Shown: positions 14,971 through 27,822 of the stretch, in pieces
Numbering within the stretch: the first letter of the stretch is position 1
Layout of the letters: each line of letters opens with the position of its first letter
NCBI GenBank assembly: GCA_964484395.1
Contig: CAZAFM010000019.1
Coordinates: 1-29,060, forward strand
From: CAZAFM01 sp964484395
Lineage (GTDB): Bacteria > Campylobacterota > Campylobacteria > Campylobacterales > CAZAFM01
Direction of reading: 5' to 3'
DNA: 29,060 nucleotides
Translations under genes and position numbers: made by a program
Notes under the pieces: model-generated
Told to the model about the DNA's origin: nothing
What the model saw: the letters and a program-made list of their open reading frames with translations, nothing else
Database searches by the model: none

Positions 14971-16484
14971 TGCAACTAGTTATTCTACCTGTTTTATTAC
15001 CACTTCTAGGTGGTATTGTTCTGCTTTTTGCAAAAAACAGTAGTGCATATACAAAAAGAGTTATAACACTTATATTTCTAGGGACACTTCTTGCTACATC
15101 TATCCTTCTTTTATATCACTCTATTGAGCTTGATTATATCACTTATCAGCTAGGAAACTGGGATGCTCCTTATGGAATAACTCTAGTAGCAGATAGGCTA
15201 TCAGCCTCTATGCTTCTTACTACATCACTTCTAAGTATTGGAGCTATGCTTTATAGTATAGCTAGAGATATTGATATTCAAGGACACCACTTTCATATTC
15301 TTTTTTTACTACAGATTTTTGGTATTAATGGTGCTTTTTTAACAGGTGATATTTTTAATCTTTTTGTCTTCTTTGAGATACTTCTTATAGCATCATACTC
15401 ACTTCTACTACATGGTGGCGGGAAGAAAAGAGTAAGAGCTGGTCTTCACTATGTGGTTTTAAACCTCATAGGCTCTGCGCTTTTTTTGTTTGCAGTAGGA
15501 ACACTATATGCACTTCTAGGAACTCTAAATATAGCTGACTTGGCATTAGCTATTCGTGATACAAGTAGTGATAACTACACTCTTATAGCTCTATCTGGAC
15601 TGATGCTACTCTTTGTTTTTGGTCTAAAAGCTGCTATGTTTCCTCTATATCTATGGCTTCCTGAAGCATATAGTAGGACAAGTGCTCCTGTTGCTGCTCT
15701 TTTTGCCATTATGACCAAAGTTGGACTCTACTCTATTATTAGGGTTCATGGAACTATATTTGGTGACCTAGCAGGTGAACTATCATACTACTATACACCT
15801 TGGCTGGTAAATCTTGGGGTTATTACCATAATACTATCTACATTTGGTGCTATGAGGGCAAATGAGCTAAAAAAGCTAGTAGCTTATCTAGTAATAGTCT
15901 CTGTCTCAATACTTCTAATAGCTATAGGGATAAACACACAAGCCTCTCTAGCTGGTGGCATATACTATATGATTCACTCTACTTTTATAGTGGGAGCATT
16001 TTTCCTACTAGCAGATATTATTGCAAATCAAAGAGGTGCATTTGAAGATAGAATTACTAAAGCTCCGTCATTTAATAATGCTATTTTTATAGGAAGTCTC
16101 TTTTTTATTGTTTCACTCTCAACAGCTGGACTTCCTCCATTTTCTGGGTTTATTGGGAAGGTTATGGTACTATCCTCAGCCATTGGCTACATACAGCAAG
16201 GAGTTGTAATGAGTGCTATTATTATTAGCTCCATACTTGTTGTTATCACACTTGCAAGAGCTGGAACTCAGATATTCTATGACACAGACAAAGATGTAGA
16301 ACCCTATCCAAAATCCACTGCTACTCTAAGCTATCTTAGTGTTGCATTTTTGTTTAGCTTCTCTATTTTGATGGTTATCTTTGCAAAGCCTATAGATGGC
16401 TTTGCAAACACTACAGCTACCCTTTTACTTGACTCGAAGCTTTATGTAGACTCAGTTCTTGGAAGTTTGGAGGGAATAAGATGA
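14970..16484 (+). CDS. mrpD: Mrp antiporter subunit D
   Basis: A 504-residue NuoM/NuoN-like proton-translocating subunit with many membrane helices. Conserved channel elements include FFEILLIASYSLLLHGG (Glu), GLKAAMFPLYLWLPEAYSRT (Lys) and ANELKKLVAYLVIVSVS. ATG 14970 overlaps the mrpC stop and is preceded by AGGAGA, favouring it over the GTG three bases upstream. Together with MrpA it probably forms the two proton pathways of the antiporter. Confidence 0.93.
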   Translation: MQLVILPVLLPLLGGIVLLFAKNSSAYTKRVITLIFLGTLLATSILLLYHSIELDYITYQLGNWDAPYGITLVADRLSASMLLTTSLLSIGAMLYSIARDIDIQGHHFHILFLLQIFGINGAFLTGDIFNLFVFFEILLIASYSLLLHGGGKKRVRAGLHYVVLNLIGSALFLFAVGTLYALLGTLNIADLALAIRDTSSDNYTLIALSGLMLLFVFGLKAAMFPLYLWLPEAYSRTSAPVAALFAIMTKVGLYSIIRVHGTIFGDLAGELSYYYTPWLVNLGVITIILSTFGAMRANELKKLVAYLVIVSVSILLIAIGINTQASLAGGIYYMIHSTFIVGAFFLLADIIANQRGAFEDRITKAPSFNNAIFIGSLFFIVSLSTAGLPPFSGFIGKVMVLSSAIGYIQQGVVMSAIIISSILVVITLARAGTQIFYDTDKDVEPYPKSTATLSYLSVAFLFSFSILMVIFAKPIDGFANTTATLLLDSKLYVDSVLGSLEGIR

Positions 16485-16984
16485 CAAAGCTGGTTTCAAG
16501 ATTTCTACCTCATCCTATTTTAACTATATCTCTTTTGATAGTGTGGCTACTGCTCAACAACACTATAGCTGCAGGACATATTGTACTAGGAAGCATATTG
16601 GCTATTATCATTCCTCTTTTTGCATCAAAATTCTGGCCTGAAAGGGTCTGTGTGGGGAACTATCTGGTATTTATGAAGTTTACAATAGTAGTTCTATTTG
16701 ATATCATCATTGCAAATATCACCGTTGCTAGGCTTATTCTAGGCTCAAACAGTAATCTAAAACCTAGACTTTTCAGACTCCCATTAGATATAGAGCACCC
16801 TCTTGGTATAAGCGTCCTTGCAAGTACTATCTCATTAACTCCGGGAACTGTGTCATGTGATGTTAGTGAGGATAGAAGCTATCTTGTCATCCATGCTCTA
16901 AATCTTGAAGATAGAGAAGAAGAGATAGCAAGAATAAAAGCTAGATATGAAAAACCCTTGATGGAGGTTTTTAAAAGATGTTAA
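16481..16984 (+). CDS. mrpE: Mrp antiporter subunit E
   Basis: A 167-residue subunit. An N-terminal region of membrane helices is followed by a small cytoplasmic domain containing EHPLGISVLASTISLTPGTVSCDVSEDRSYLVIHAL, which is diagnostic of MrpE/MnhE. The start overlaps the mrpD stop (ATGA) and the end overlaps mrpF by 7 bases, so all three are translationally coupled. Confidence 0.92.
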   Translation: MTKLVSRFLPHPILTISLLIVWLLLNNTIAAGHIVLGSILAIIIPLFASKFWPERVCVGNYLVFMKFTIVVLFDIIIANITVARLILGSNSNLKPRLFRLPLDIEHPLGISVLASTISLTPGTVSCDVSEDRSYLVIHALNLEDREEEIARIKARYEKPLMEVFKRC

Positions 16985-17247
16985 ACTTAATAATCCCAGT
17001 AGTATTTATAATGCTCTCAATTGCTATGATGTTAAATCTATACAGATTAGTAGTTGGTCCTTCAAAGACAGATAGGATACTAGCACTTGATACACTATAC
17101 ATAAACTCTATAGGTATACTTATTCTAGTTAGTCTACACTATGGGTCTGCTATGTATTTTGAGGCTGCACTGCTTATTGCTGTTATGGGATTTGTAGGGA
17201 CTGTTGGATTTAGCAAGTACCTTTTAAGAGGGGATATTATTGAGTAG
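16978..17247 (+). CDS. mrpF: Mrp antiporter subunit F
   Basis: An 89-residue subunit with three hydrophobic segments. It has the family signature NLYRLVVGPSKTDRILALDTL between helices 1 and 2 and an acidic residue in MYFEAALLIAVMGFVGTV. Start overlaps the end of mrpE; mrpG begins 6 bases after its stop. Confidence 0.92.
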   Translation: MLNLIIPVVFIMLSIAMMLNLYRLVVGPSKTDRILALDTLYINSIGILILVSLHYGSAMYFEAALLIAVMGFVGTVGFSKYLLRGDIIE

Positions 17248-17253
17248 GAGTTT

Positions 17254-17556
17254 ATGGTGATTGAGATTTTAATTTCTATACTTATTTTAGTTGGTGGCTT
17301 TTTTTCACTTGTGGGGTCTATTGGACTAGTGAAGTTACCTGATTTTTTCACAAGACTTCATGGACCTACTAAAGCAACTACACTTGGTATTGGCTCTATT
17401 CTTATAGCTTCATCTCTCTATTTTTATTTTAATAATGGAGAAATAAGTCTTCATGAGATACTAATCACACTATTTCTATTCATAACTGCCCCAATAAGTG
17501 CTCACCTAATGTCAAAAGCAGCTATACATTTAGAAGGAAAACAAGAGGAAAAATAA
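17254..17556 (+). CDS. mrpG: Mrp antiporter subunit G
   Basis: A 100-residue subunit, last gene of the operon. Helices flank the characteristic LVGSIGLVKLPDFFTRLHG and KATTLGIGSILIAS; the C-terminus (FITAPISAHLMSKAAIHL) is also typical. TAGGAG, formed by the mrpF stop, serves as ribosome site. Only 16 bases separate its end from the convergent small gene, with no obvious terminator hairpin. Confidence 0.92.
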   Translation: MVIEILISILILVGGFFSLVGSIGLVKLPDFFTRLHGPTKATTLGIGSILIASSLYFYFNNGEISLHEILITLFLFITAPISAHLMSKAAIHLEGKQEEK

Positions 17557-17572
17557 CCCCTAAAGCATTGAC

Positions 17573-17806
17573 CTAAGCTAATCTCTCTTTAAGTGAGTTC
17601 TCAAATATAGTATTAAAAACCTCTCTCTCAGTAGGCTTCATAGTGGTCGAAATAGCTTTTTCAAGTGCCATCTGTCTGTTAAAAAGTGAGTTAATCACCC
17701 TTGTATTTTCTATAATCTTCTCAGTTTGAGTTTTGTTTATCTCTACTAACGACTTTAATTCATCTGTAATATCACGCAGTAAACCGCCTATCTCTACTTC
17801 TTGCAT
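17573..17806 (-). CDS. Small coiled-coil protein of unknown function
   Basis: A 77-residue product that I do not recognise. It is helical throughout, with a heptad-like stretch (LLRDITDELKSLVEINKTQTEKIIENTRVINSLF) and a basic/acidic C-terminus; no Cys, signal peptide or membrane segment. AAAGGA lies 6 bases before ATG, supporting translation. It stands alone, convergent with the Mrp operon and divergent from ligA. A role as a small structural or adaptor protein is possible, but nothing nearby assigns one. Confidence 0.65.
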   Translation of the reverse strand: MQEVEIGGLLRDITDELKSLVEINKTQTEKIIENTRVINSLFNRQMALEKAISTTMKPTEREVFNTIFENSLKERLA

Positions 17807-17939
17807 AGAAATCCTTTCACGATTTTTTCACATACTCTAGGTAGGGAAGTGAACTTTAAGTGATTTTATCAAAAAATTCTCGATTTTTTGCTTAATATAA
17901 CTTTAAATTTCAACAAATTTGCTCTAATAAACTATGTTG

Positions 17940-21165
<3,226 letters not shown>

Positions 21166-21183
<18 letters not shown>

Positions 21184-21996
21184 TGCACCCTTAAGTGCGC
21201 CCTCTTCTAGGGTGCTTTTGTTGATTTTGATATTTTTCAGAGCAAAACCCGGTGCGAAGTTGGCTATATTTTTTATCACAAAGTCCACAAGATATGGATT
21301 TGCTTCAACAATACCACCACCTAAGACTACTCTACTAGGATTATAAGCAACTATACCACACCCTATGGCGTGTAAAAAAGAGTCTCTAAAGCCTGTGGCT
21401 ATAAGCTTTACTGTCTCATCTTCTGAGTTTAGTATATCTTCTAAACTTAAAGAAGCATCTACTCCATAATACTCTTTACTCTTTATAAGTCCAGAACCTG
21501 AGCAAAAAAGCTCTACACAGTTATCTTTTCCACATCCACAGATAAGTGGGGATTTCTTAAAGGGCAGATGCCCTATCTCACCTGCTAGATTTGAGCTTCC
21601 CTCTAGCAGTCCATCATTAGATATAAAAGCCCCGCCAAAGCCAGTTCCTAGATATGCCACAAAAAGCTCACCATGCCCATAGAAGTCAGCCTCAGCCAAA
21701 GCTGCACACTTAAGATCGTTTTCTATATAAGCTTCTATGCCCTTTTTGGCAAAAAACTCTTTAATATCTATAGGCTCTTCTACAAGAATGTTTGGTGCTG
21801 AAAATATAGTAGAAGAGCACACCTGTCCTGCAAAAGATATTCCTATTTTCTCTATATCTCTATGACTATCTAAAAGTGTCTCAAAAAGCTCAAATATATC
21901 CCTATCTTTTGACTTTATTTTTTCGATACTGTTTAGCTCATCAATATACGCGTATCTAAGATGAGTTCCACCAAAGTCAACAGCTAAGTTATTCAC
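21166..21996 (-). CDS. ROK-family sugar kinase, probable glucokinase
   Basis: A 276-residue kinase with the phosphate loop VDFGGTHLRYA at the N-terminus. The catalytic Asp lies in IENDLKCAALAE. The ROK zinc motif GEIGHLPF...CGCGKDNCVE (His plus three Cys) and GGGIVEANPYLVD near the C-terminus complete the family pattern. Start is GTG 21996, with AAGGAG 8 bases upstream. Position at the end of the glycogen operon suggests it phosphorylates glucose released by the glucan-active enzymes. ROK proteins also include N-acetyl-hexosamine and mannose kinases, so substrate is not certain. There is no DNA-binding domain, so it is not a ROK repressor. Confidence 0.85.
21185..21219 (+). terminator. Terminator of the ClC gene, inside the ROK coding sequence
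   Basis: GCACCCT (21185-21191) pairs perfectly with AGGGTGC (21209-21215) across a 17-base loop, followed by TTTTG. It begins two bases after the ClC stop and lies within the 3' coding end of the convergent ROK gene. Confidence 0.6.
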
Positions 21997-22066
21997 CGAT
22001 ATATCTCCTTTTTGAGCAAGTAGTAATTGTGGCTCTTAAGATATAAGCCCTATGCTCTTAGTTACT

Positions 22067-23656
22067 CTAGCAAAACTCTCTAAAACTAACAAAGTCAAAG
22101 ATGGAGTTTTTGTGTTCACATCTTGCTAAGAACTCCATATCCCACTCACCATCTTCTAGCATATCAAGGAGTTTGTTAAAGTTTGATATATGCTCTTTTG
22201 TTCTACTTACTGAGTATTCAAGAGCTGTATTTGTGGTCATCAAGAACGCCCAATCAGAGCTTTGGGCAAGTAGTAACTCTCTTAAAAGCTGATTTAGTAG
22301 TCTTTGTGTATCATAATCACTCTCTTCTTTATATCTGCAAGCAAGCTCATGAAGCTTATCTGCCATAAAGTGCAGATGTCTATATATCCAGTCATTTCCA
22401 CTATTTAACCATACATCATAGTAGCCTTTATCACCCCAACTTGAGGGAGTGGGGGTTATCATCTGGTTTTTTGAATGTATCTCTAGATACTCTAATGGTG
22501 TAATGGCTTTTATAATTTTGTGCTCATCCATCTCTTTTAGTACACCATATAAAAAGTCAGGTCCTTCAAACCACCAGTGACCAAAAAGCTCAGCATCATA
22601 AGGCGAGACAATAGCAGGAACTCTATCTTCCATATACTGTCCTAGATGCTCTACTTGCTTGACTCTGTTGTGGTGAAAGTTTTTAGCATGCTCACTAGCT
22701 TTATAAGCAGCGTTTCTAGCTACATAAGGCTCTTTATGATCTGTATCACCAGTTATCCTACCATACTTCATACCTGTAAAAACACGAACACCATTTGGGT
22801 CAATATATGGCTTTATATAATCATAGTCAAGCTCAAAACCTATATCTTTATAAAAATCTCGATAATCAGGATCCCCAGGATAGCCTGCTATAGAGCTCCA
22901 CACCTGCCTAGAGCTCTCAGGGTCTCTAGCAAATGCAGCAATCCCTGTTTGTGTATATATAGGAGCAAAAACACCATACTTAGGCGTAGGTGTACCATAC
23001 ACAACTCCATGTGAGTCCATGAAGAAAAACTTTATACCATTTGCACTAAGTATCTCATCTAATCCATCATAGTAAGCACACTCAGGTAGCCATATACCAT
23101 CTGGGTCTCGTCCAAAGTGTTTATTGTGTGATTTTACAGCTACTTGTATCTGCACTTCTACAGATTTTCTGTTGACACTCAAAAGAGGCAAAAAACCATG
23201 CGTAGCACCACAAGTGATAACCTCTACTAAGCCTTTTTCTAGAAAGTATCTATATCCATTTAGAACATTTTGTGATAAAAACCCATCAAAAAACTCTCTT
23301 ATCTCTTCAAGTCTCTGCTTGTAGAAGTAGGCAACTTCTAGATAACCTCTATCATCTTGAAGTCTTTGAATCTCTTTGTAGTTTAGCTCAAGGAGTTTAT
23401 CTAAATGAGCCCTATACTTACCCATCAAAGACGCATCATCTAGCATCTCTGCTAGAGGGGGAGTAATAGAGGTAGTAAGCCTAAAATATCTACCCTCATC
23501 TTCAAGCCTCTTTAACCTCATAAGAAGTGGAATATAGCACTCAGTTATAGCTTCAAAAAGCCAGTGCTCTTCTAAAAAATAGTCATATTCTGGGTGCTTG
23601 ACAAAAGGAAGATGGGAGTGTAGAACGGGTATCCAGTAGCCCTTTAGCCCCGACAT
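22067..23656 (-). CDS. GH57 1,4-alpha-glucan branching enzyme
   Basis: A 529-residue family 57 glycoside hydrolase of the archaeal/bacterial branching-enzyme type. The substrate-site motif HSHLPFVKHPE is at residues 13-23. The nucleophile Glu192 is in GIWLPECAYY, and the acid/base Asp354 in SPYDAELFGHWWFEG, the same residue number as in the Thermococcus TK1436 enzyme. The C-terminal helical DUF1957-like region is present. It transfers alpha-1,4 chains to form alpha-1,6 branches in glycogen. ATG overlaps the stop of the DUF4912 gene (TGATG). Seventy bases without a visible gene separate it from the ROK kinase. Confidence 0.9.
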   Translation of the reverse strand: MSGLKGYWIPVLHSHLPFVKHPEYDYFLEEHWLFEAITECYIPLLMRLKRLEDEGRYFRLTTSITPPLAEMLDDASLMGKYRAHLDKLLELNYKEIQRLQDDRGYLEVAYFYKQRLEEIREFFDGFLSQNVLNGYRYFLEKGLVEVITCGATHGFLPLLSVNRKSVEVQIQVAVKSHNKHFGRDPDGIWLPECAYYDGLDEILSANGIKFFFMDSHGVVYGTPTPKYGVFAPIYTQTGIAAFARDPESSRQVWSSIAGYPGDPDYRDFYKDIGFELDYDYIKPYIDPNGVRVFTGMKYGRITGDTDHKEPYVARNAAYKASEHAKNFHHNRVKQVEHLGQYMEDRVPAIVSPYDAELFGHWWFEGPDFLYGVLKEMDEHKIIKAITPLEYLEIHSKNQMITPTPSSWGDKGYYDVWLNSGNDWIYRHLHFMADKLHELACRYKEESDYDTQRLLNQLLRELLLAQSSDWAFLMTTNTALEYSVSRTKEHISNFNKLLDMLEDGEWDMEFLARCEHKNSIFDFVSFREFC

Positions 23657-24372
23657 CAGTGTTCACCTTTGTTCATATTGTTTTTAACATTCAAAGAGCT
23701 ACTATAGCCAAAACTACTAATATTTTCACTTCCTCCTAAGAAGCTATCACTGCTTGGAAGCTTAGTTAAGGTTGTTATATCCATCTGCTCTTTTAACTTT
23801 CTATGCTTTCTGATTGTTTCAAACTCTTTTATAAACTCAGCAGAATTCATCGAATCACTCTCAGGAGTTAAAGAAGCTTTTATAAGCTCACTCCACTCAG
23901 AGTCTTTATCCATCCATACTTCATCACCAATACTTGTAGAATCACTTGGTGTTTTTATGATGTTTGAGCTTAGAAGCTCTATAAACCTTCCATCTTTGTC
24001 TATAATACCAAGAACTGCATAGACTTCACTTTTTGGGATATGTTTGTTTATGTAGTATCTTCCGTTTTCATCATATACTTTAAAGCTTAGCCCTTCACTA
24101 AAGCTATCACCTCTTTTTTCAAAAAACTTAACTACAAAACCATCAAACTCTGATGAGTACTTTTCTGCTATATAGTCTCTACTTATCTCCCAATACATAA
24201 AGTGGTTACTTGGGTTGATGGGTAGAAGAACTAGTGTATTTATATTGTACCGCTCTGGTATATCGTACTTTGAGAGGTAGTTAGCACCAACTGCCTCAAC
24301 TCCTATAGTATCTAAAGCACTAGATGTGGATGTGTTATCCCTAACTACATTCAAATCACTACTTCCATTCAT
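23656..24372 (-). CDS. DUF4912 domain protein of the glycogen operon
   Basis: A 238-residue soluble protein. About residues 35-150 match the DUF4912 pattern: a beta-rich domain with LVLLPINPSNHFMYWEIS near its start, followed by FKVYDENGRYYINKHIP and VYAVLGIIDKDGRF. The fold is probably immunoglobulin- or CBM48-like. The flanks are Ser/Asn-rich and look disordered. It lies between glycogen synthase (14-base overlap) and branching enzyme (TGATG overlap), so a role in binding glucan or scaffolding those enzymes is likely but unproven. AAGGGGA precedes the ATG. No catalytic motif is visible. Confidence 0.8.
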   Translation of the reverse strand: MNGSSDLNVVRDNTSTSSALDTIGVEAVGANYLSKYDIPERYNINTLVLLPINPSNHFMYWEISRDYIAEKYSSEFDGFVVKFFEKRGDSFSEGLSFKVYDENGRYYINKHIPKSEVYAVLGIIDKDGRFIELLSSNIIKTPSDSTSIGDEVWMDKDSEWSELIKASLTPESDSMNSAEFIKEFETIRKHRKLKEQMDITTLTKLPSSDSFLGGSENISSFGYSSSLNVKNNMNKGEH

Positions 24373-25780
24373 TTTTTCCCCTTAGTTTGTTGTATATATC
24401 TATGTATCGCACTGAAGAATCACCCCATGATAGGTCAAGCTTCATATTTGACTTTGCTAGCCTTGTGTACTTATCTCCCTTAGCATAAAGTGAAACACAC
24501 CTAAAAAGTGCGTGATAAAAGGATAGTGCATCACGGTTTTTAAAAACCACCCCTACCCCTTTATCTTTTCTCTCCAAGCTATAGTCTATTACACTATCTT
24601 TTAGTCCTCCTGTCTCCCTAACTAGTGGCAAAACTCCATATCGATATGCTATTAGCTGATTTAGCCCGCAAGGCTCCTCTAGTGAGGGCATAAGCAAAAA
24701 GTCAGCTGACGCATAAAGCTTATGACTCATCTGCTCACTATATCCATTTATGAACTCAAGGTTATCACACTTATTAAAAATAGAGCTTAGTTCATCTATC
24801 TCCCTACTCTCTCCATCACCTAGTAGTACAAGATTTATCTCTAGCTCTTTTATATATGGTACTACATGCTTTAAAAACTCTATTCCCTTTTGAGGAACAA
24901 GCCTACTTATCATTACAAAAAGTGGAGCTTTTTCTCCGCTTAAGCCTAGCTCTTTTAAGAGAAGTTTTTTGTTTTGCTTCTTTTTTGTGTAAGAGGTCTC
25001 AGTATAGGTTTGGAATATATATTCATCACTAGCTGGATTCCATAGGTCTGTATCTATTTTGTTTGGTATTCCCTCTAATTTGTATGAGTTTTGCTTCATA
25101 ACGCCTTCAAGTCCTTGACCTGCTTCAGAACTCATAATCTCTTTTGCATAGCTTAAAGATACTGTAGTTAGATAATCAGCATAGTTTATCCCACCCTTTA
25201 GGAGGTTTATATGCCTATAAAACTCAAATCCATCAATCCTAAACTCCTCCTCATCTATATCCATCTGACTCAAATATTTAGCAGGAAAAACGCCTTGATA
25301 ACCTAGATTATGTAGTGTTAAAAGAGTTTTTAAAGCTAGGTTATCTTTTTTTACATAGTATGCACAAAGAGCGCTCTGCCAGTCATTTAAGTGGAGTATA
25401 TCTATTTTGTTTTTACTAGCAAATCTCACAACAGTTTTACAAAAAAGAGCGAATCTTAGGTGATTATCCCCACGATTTTCATATATTTTATCTCTAACAA
25501 AAAGCTCTTGATTTGAAAAAAGATATGTACTATAGCCACTCTTGTCTACATGAAGATAGATATCCACATTGTAGTTTTTCCCATCTAAGCTAACTTCTAG
25601 AGCATCTATAGGTTTTGATTTTTTACTAAAAGCATCATCGTACATAAGTGTATATGAACAGATATCTACACTACTCTCAAAAAGTGCATGAGGTAGAGCT
25701 TGACTTACATCAGCCAAGCCTCCTGTTTTAGCGTATGGAAAAATCTCACTTGAGATAAAAGCTACTTTAAAATCTTCCAT
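24359..25780 (-). CDS. glgA: Glycogen synthase (GT5)
   Basis: A 473-residue glycosyltransferase of family 5. It extends alpha-1,4-glucan from a nucleotide-sugar, usually ADP-glucose in bacteria. The sugar-nucleotide lysine motif KTGGLADVSQALP is near residue 18. The C-terminal Rossmann domain begins near APLFVMISRLVPQKGIEFL, and the Glu motif SLEEPCGLNQLIAYRYG follows. ATG 25780 is chosen because it overlaps the stop of the upstream GH57 gene (TGATG); an in-frame GTG three bases earlier is possible. No ADP-glucose pyrophosphorylase (glgC) is complete in the window; the gene cut off at the right edge may supply the nucleotidyltransferase. Confidence 0.94.
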   Translation of the reverse strand: MEDFKVAFISSEIFPYAKTGGLADVSQALPHALFESSVDICSYTLMYDDAFSKKSKPIDALEVSLDGKNYNVDIYLHVDKSGYSTYLFSNQELFVRDKIYENRGDNHLRFALFCKTVVRFASKNKIDILHLNDWQSALCAYYVKKDNLALKTLLTLHNLGYQGVFPAKYLSQMDIDEEEFRIDGFEFYRHINLLKGGINYADYLTTVSLSYAKEIMSSEAGQGLEGVMKQNSYKLEGIPNKIDTDLWNPASDEYIFQTYTETSYTKKKQNKKLLLKELGLSGEKAPLFVMISRLVPQKGIEFLKHVVPYIKELEINLVLLGDGESREIDELSSIFNKCDNLEFINGYSEQMSHKLYASADFLLMPSLEEPCGLNQLIAYRYGVLPLVRETGGLKDSVIDYSLERKDKGVGVVFKNRDALSFYHALFRCVSLYAKGDKYTRLAKSNMKLDLSWGDSSVRYIDIYNKLRGKNEWK

Positions 25781-27822
25781 CACTTAGCAGTCTTTTTTAG
25801 TTTCATAGAGCCTTTAAAACAAAATTCTTTTTTAAAAGGAAGTATAAGCCCTATACAATAACCCTGCTTGGTCAAATCAAAGCCACCCTCACTTTGAGAG
25901 AGAGTATCTACTCTATATACAAAAGCATTAATACTCTCTTCAAACTCAAAGTCTAGCTCTACTCTTAACTCTCTATCTTTTAGAGATAGCTCTTTTATAT
26001 CTTCTAAGAAGATTTTATCTTCGTAGGGTTTACCATCTATAAGTACACTATCTTGGTTTTGAAAATGAAAGTTCATCTCACATAGATACTGCAAATCATA
26101 CTCACACTGACTATCCATAGATATATCAAAGTTGATTGCATTTTGACTAAAGGTAAAGCTTTTTTTCAAGTTCGCTTCAAAACTCTCACTCTCACCATCT
26201 ATATCTATGCTTTTGGCAAAAATTGCTCTTTTTGAGTCCATATCCTCTATATCAAATCTCTGTTTATATGAATCACTATACTTTCTAAAAGAGCTATCAT
26301 AGAAGTTTTGAAGACTTAATGAGTAATCGGTGATATGGTCTACAAAGGAGTTCTTAGTATAACTATCAAAAACCATAAACTCACCATACTCCTTAAGAGC
26401 GTCTAAGTCCATAGAGTGGATAGAGTCTATACCCTCTTCACTATCTTCTTTGTGGTTGTTTTCTATAGAATCACTTACTTTATAGTGGTATGCCTCTTTA
26501 TATCTTGTAAGTGTATTTCCAAGATTAAAACACCTATCTCTTAAAAGAAACTCATTTAACACACCACCACGGCATAGGTCAAATGAGGCGATGTAGTTTT
26601 TGCTAACCACTTTTATATCTTCACCACCATCACCATTTAGGTCTTCACAAAATATAGTAGTACTACTTAGCTCTTTATATCTCTCATTTTCAGCCTTAGT
26701 TACAAATGAGTAAGCATTATCTCTTAGATTTGGAAGGTATAGTCCACCAAAAACACCATGCCAAAACACATCATTACACTCAGCCTTTAAAACAGCCTCA
26801 TTAAAGACTTTTGATTTTAGAGAGCTTTTTGCTCTAGAAAGCCCTAAAACTCTTTTATGTAACTTATTGCTCTCATAGTACTTAACAAAAAAGTTTTTCC
26901 AAATACCACCTTTGACATAAGTATCTATGTCCTCACCCTCCTTTAAAAGCCTCTCTTTTAAATGCTCAAACCTAAAGCTAGCAAGTGCAGGCAGACTCCA
27001 CTCGCCCATCTCAAAGTATGATACAGAAGGAAGGTAAGCAATGCCAGTTGAGCTCTTTTTGTCTGCATACTCAGCAAATGTACTCATTGACACTTCACTT
27101 TTTTTGATAAACTCTAAAAACTGCTCTAACCACCCATCTTCATATACCCATTTATGAGTATTTGGCCAGAGCCCAAACTTCTCACCATCATCAAAAAGTA
27201 TTCCTACGCTTTTTTTAGCATAAAACTCTTCAAAAAAATCATGTAGCTCAGGAACAGGTTTAAAAGGTATAGCATATCTTAAGTCTTTATTGATTGGAAA
27301 GATATTGATAAACTCTCCTCCACTCTCTGTTCTATAGTAGCCATCCATATCTTTATCACTAAATCCAGCAGTAAAAAAATGGTAATCATCCACAAAAACA
27401 TTTTCTATACCACATTTTTTTAGATCAGGTATAACAGAGTCTTCCCACACTCGTTCTGTTAACCATAATGATTTAGGAGTCTGATGAAACTTTTTTTCTA
27501 TGTATCTGTTTAGCTTCCTTATCTGCTCTACTCTATCTTTAGAAGGGATAGAGGCCAAAATAGGCTCATAATACCCACCACTTGCAAACTCCACTCTACC
27601 ACTTTGTGCAAGCTCTACTAAGAGTGAAAAAAGCTCTTTTGAGTTTTTCTCTATATACTCTAGTAGCCAACCGCTAAAGTGTATGCCAAATCTAAAGTTC
27701 TCATGCTTACTAACCTCTTTTATAAAAGGTAGATAGCACTGCTCTATAGAGTTATCTACAACATGCGAAAAATTACCAACAGGTTGATGGCAGTGAATAC
27801 CAAAAAGTAGTTCTCGTCCCAT
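25780..27822 (-). CDS. GH57 4-alpha-glucanotransferase / alpha-amylase-like protein
   Basis: A 680-residue family 57 enzyme. The N-terminal barrel starts MGRELLFGIHCHQPVGNF. The nucleophile is Glu123 in LTERVWE, the same number as in the Thermococcus litoralis 4-alpha-glucanotransferase, and the acid/base is Asp211 or Asp212 in LFDDGEKFGLWPNTHKW. The middle helical part (DUF1925-like) and a C-terminal beta-sandwich (DUF1926-like, about residues 390-680) complete the usual architecture. Such enzymes disproportionate maltodextrins or hydrolyse alpha-1,4-glucan. Specificity between the two is not decided by sequence. It is cytosolic, with no signal peptide. Both ends are coupled to neighbours by TGATG overlaps. 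Confidence 0.88.
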   Translation of the reverse strand: MGRELLFGIHCHQPVGNFSHVVDNSIEQCYLPFIKEVSKHENFRFGIHFSGWLLEYIEKNSKELFSLLVELAQSGRVEFASGGYYEPILASIPSKDRVEQIRKLNRYIEKKFHQTPKSLWLTERVWEDSVIPDLKKCGIENVFVDDYHFFTAGFSDKDMDGYYRTESGGEFINIFPINKDLRYAIPFKPVPELHDFFEEFYAKKSVGILFDDGEKFGLWPNTHKWVYEDGWLEQFLEFIKKSEVSMSTFAEYADKKSSTGIAYLPSVSYFEMGEWSLPALASFRFEHLKERLLKEGEDIDTYVKGGIWKNFFVKYYESNKLHKRVLGLSRAKSSLKSKVFNEAVLKAECNDVFWHGVFGGLYLPNLRDNAYSFVTKAENERYKELSSTTIFCEDLNGDGGEDIKVVSKNYIASFDLCRGGVLNEFLLRDRCFNLGNTLTRYKEAYHYKVSDSIENNHKEDSEEGIDSIHSMDLDALKEYGEFMVFDSYTKNSFVDHITDYSLSLQNFYDSSFRKYSDSYKQRFDIEDMDSKRAIFAKSIDIDGESESFEANLKKSFTFSQNAINFDISMDSQCEYDLQYLCEMNFHFQNQDSVLIDGKPYEDKIFLEDIKELSLKDRELRVELDFEFEESINAFVYRVDTLSQSEGGFDLTKQGYCIGLILPFKKEFCFKGSMKLKKTAK

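Noticed and set aside
22101..23466. Several plus-strand frames of 60-120 codons across the branching-enzyme gene
   Set aside because: They are shadows of the GH57 gene, which has intact catalytic residues; none has a ribosome site or recognisable domain.
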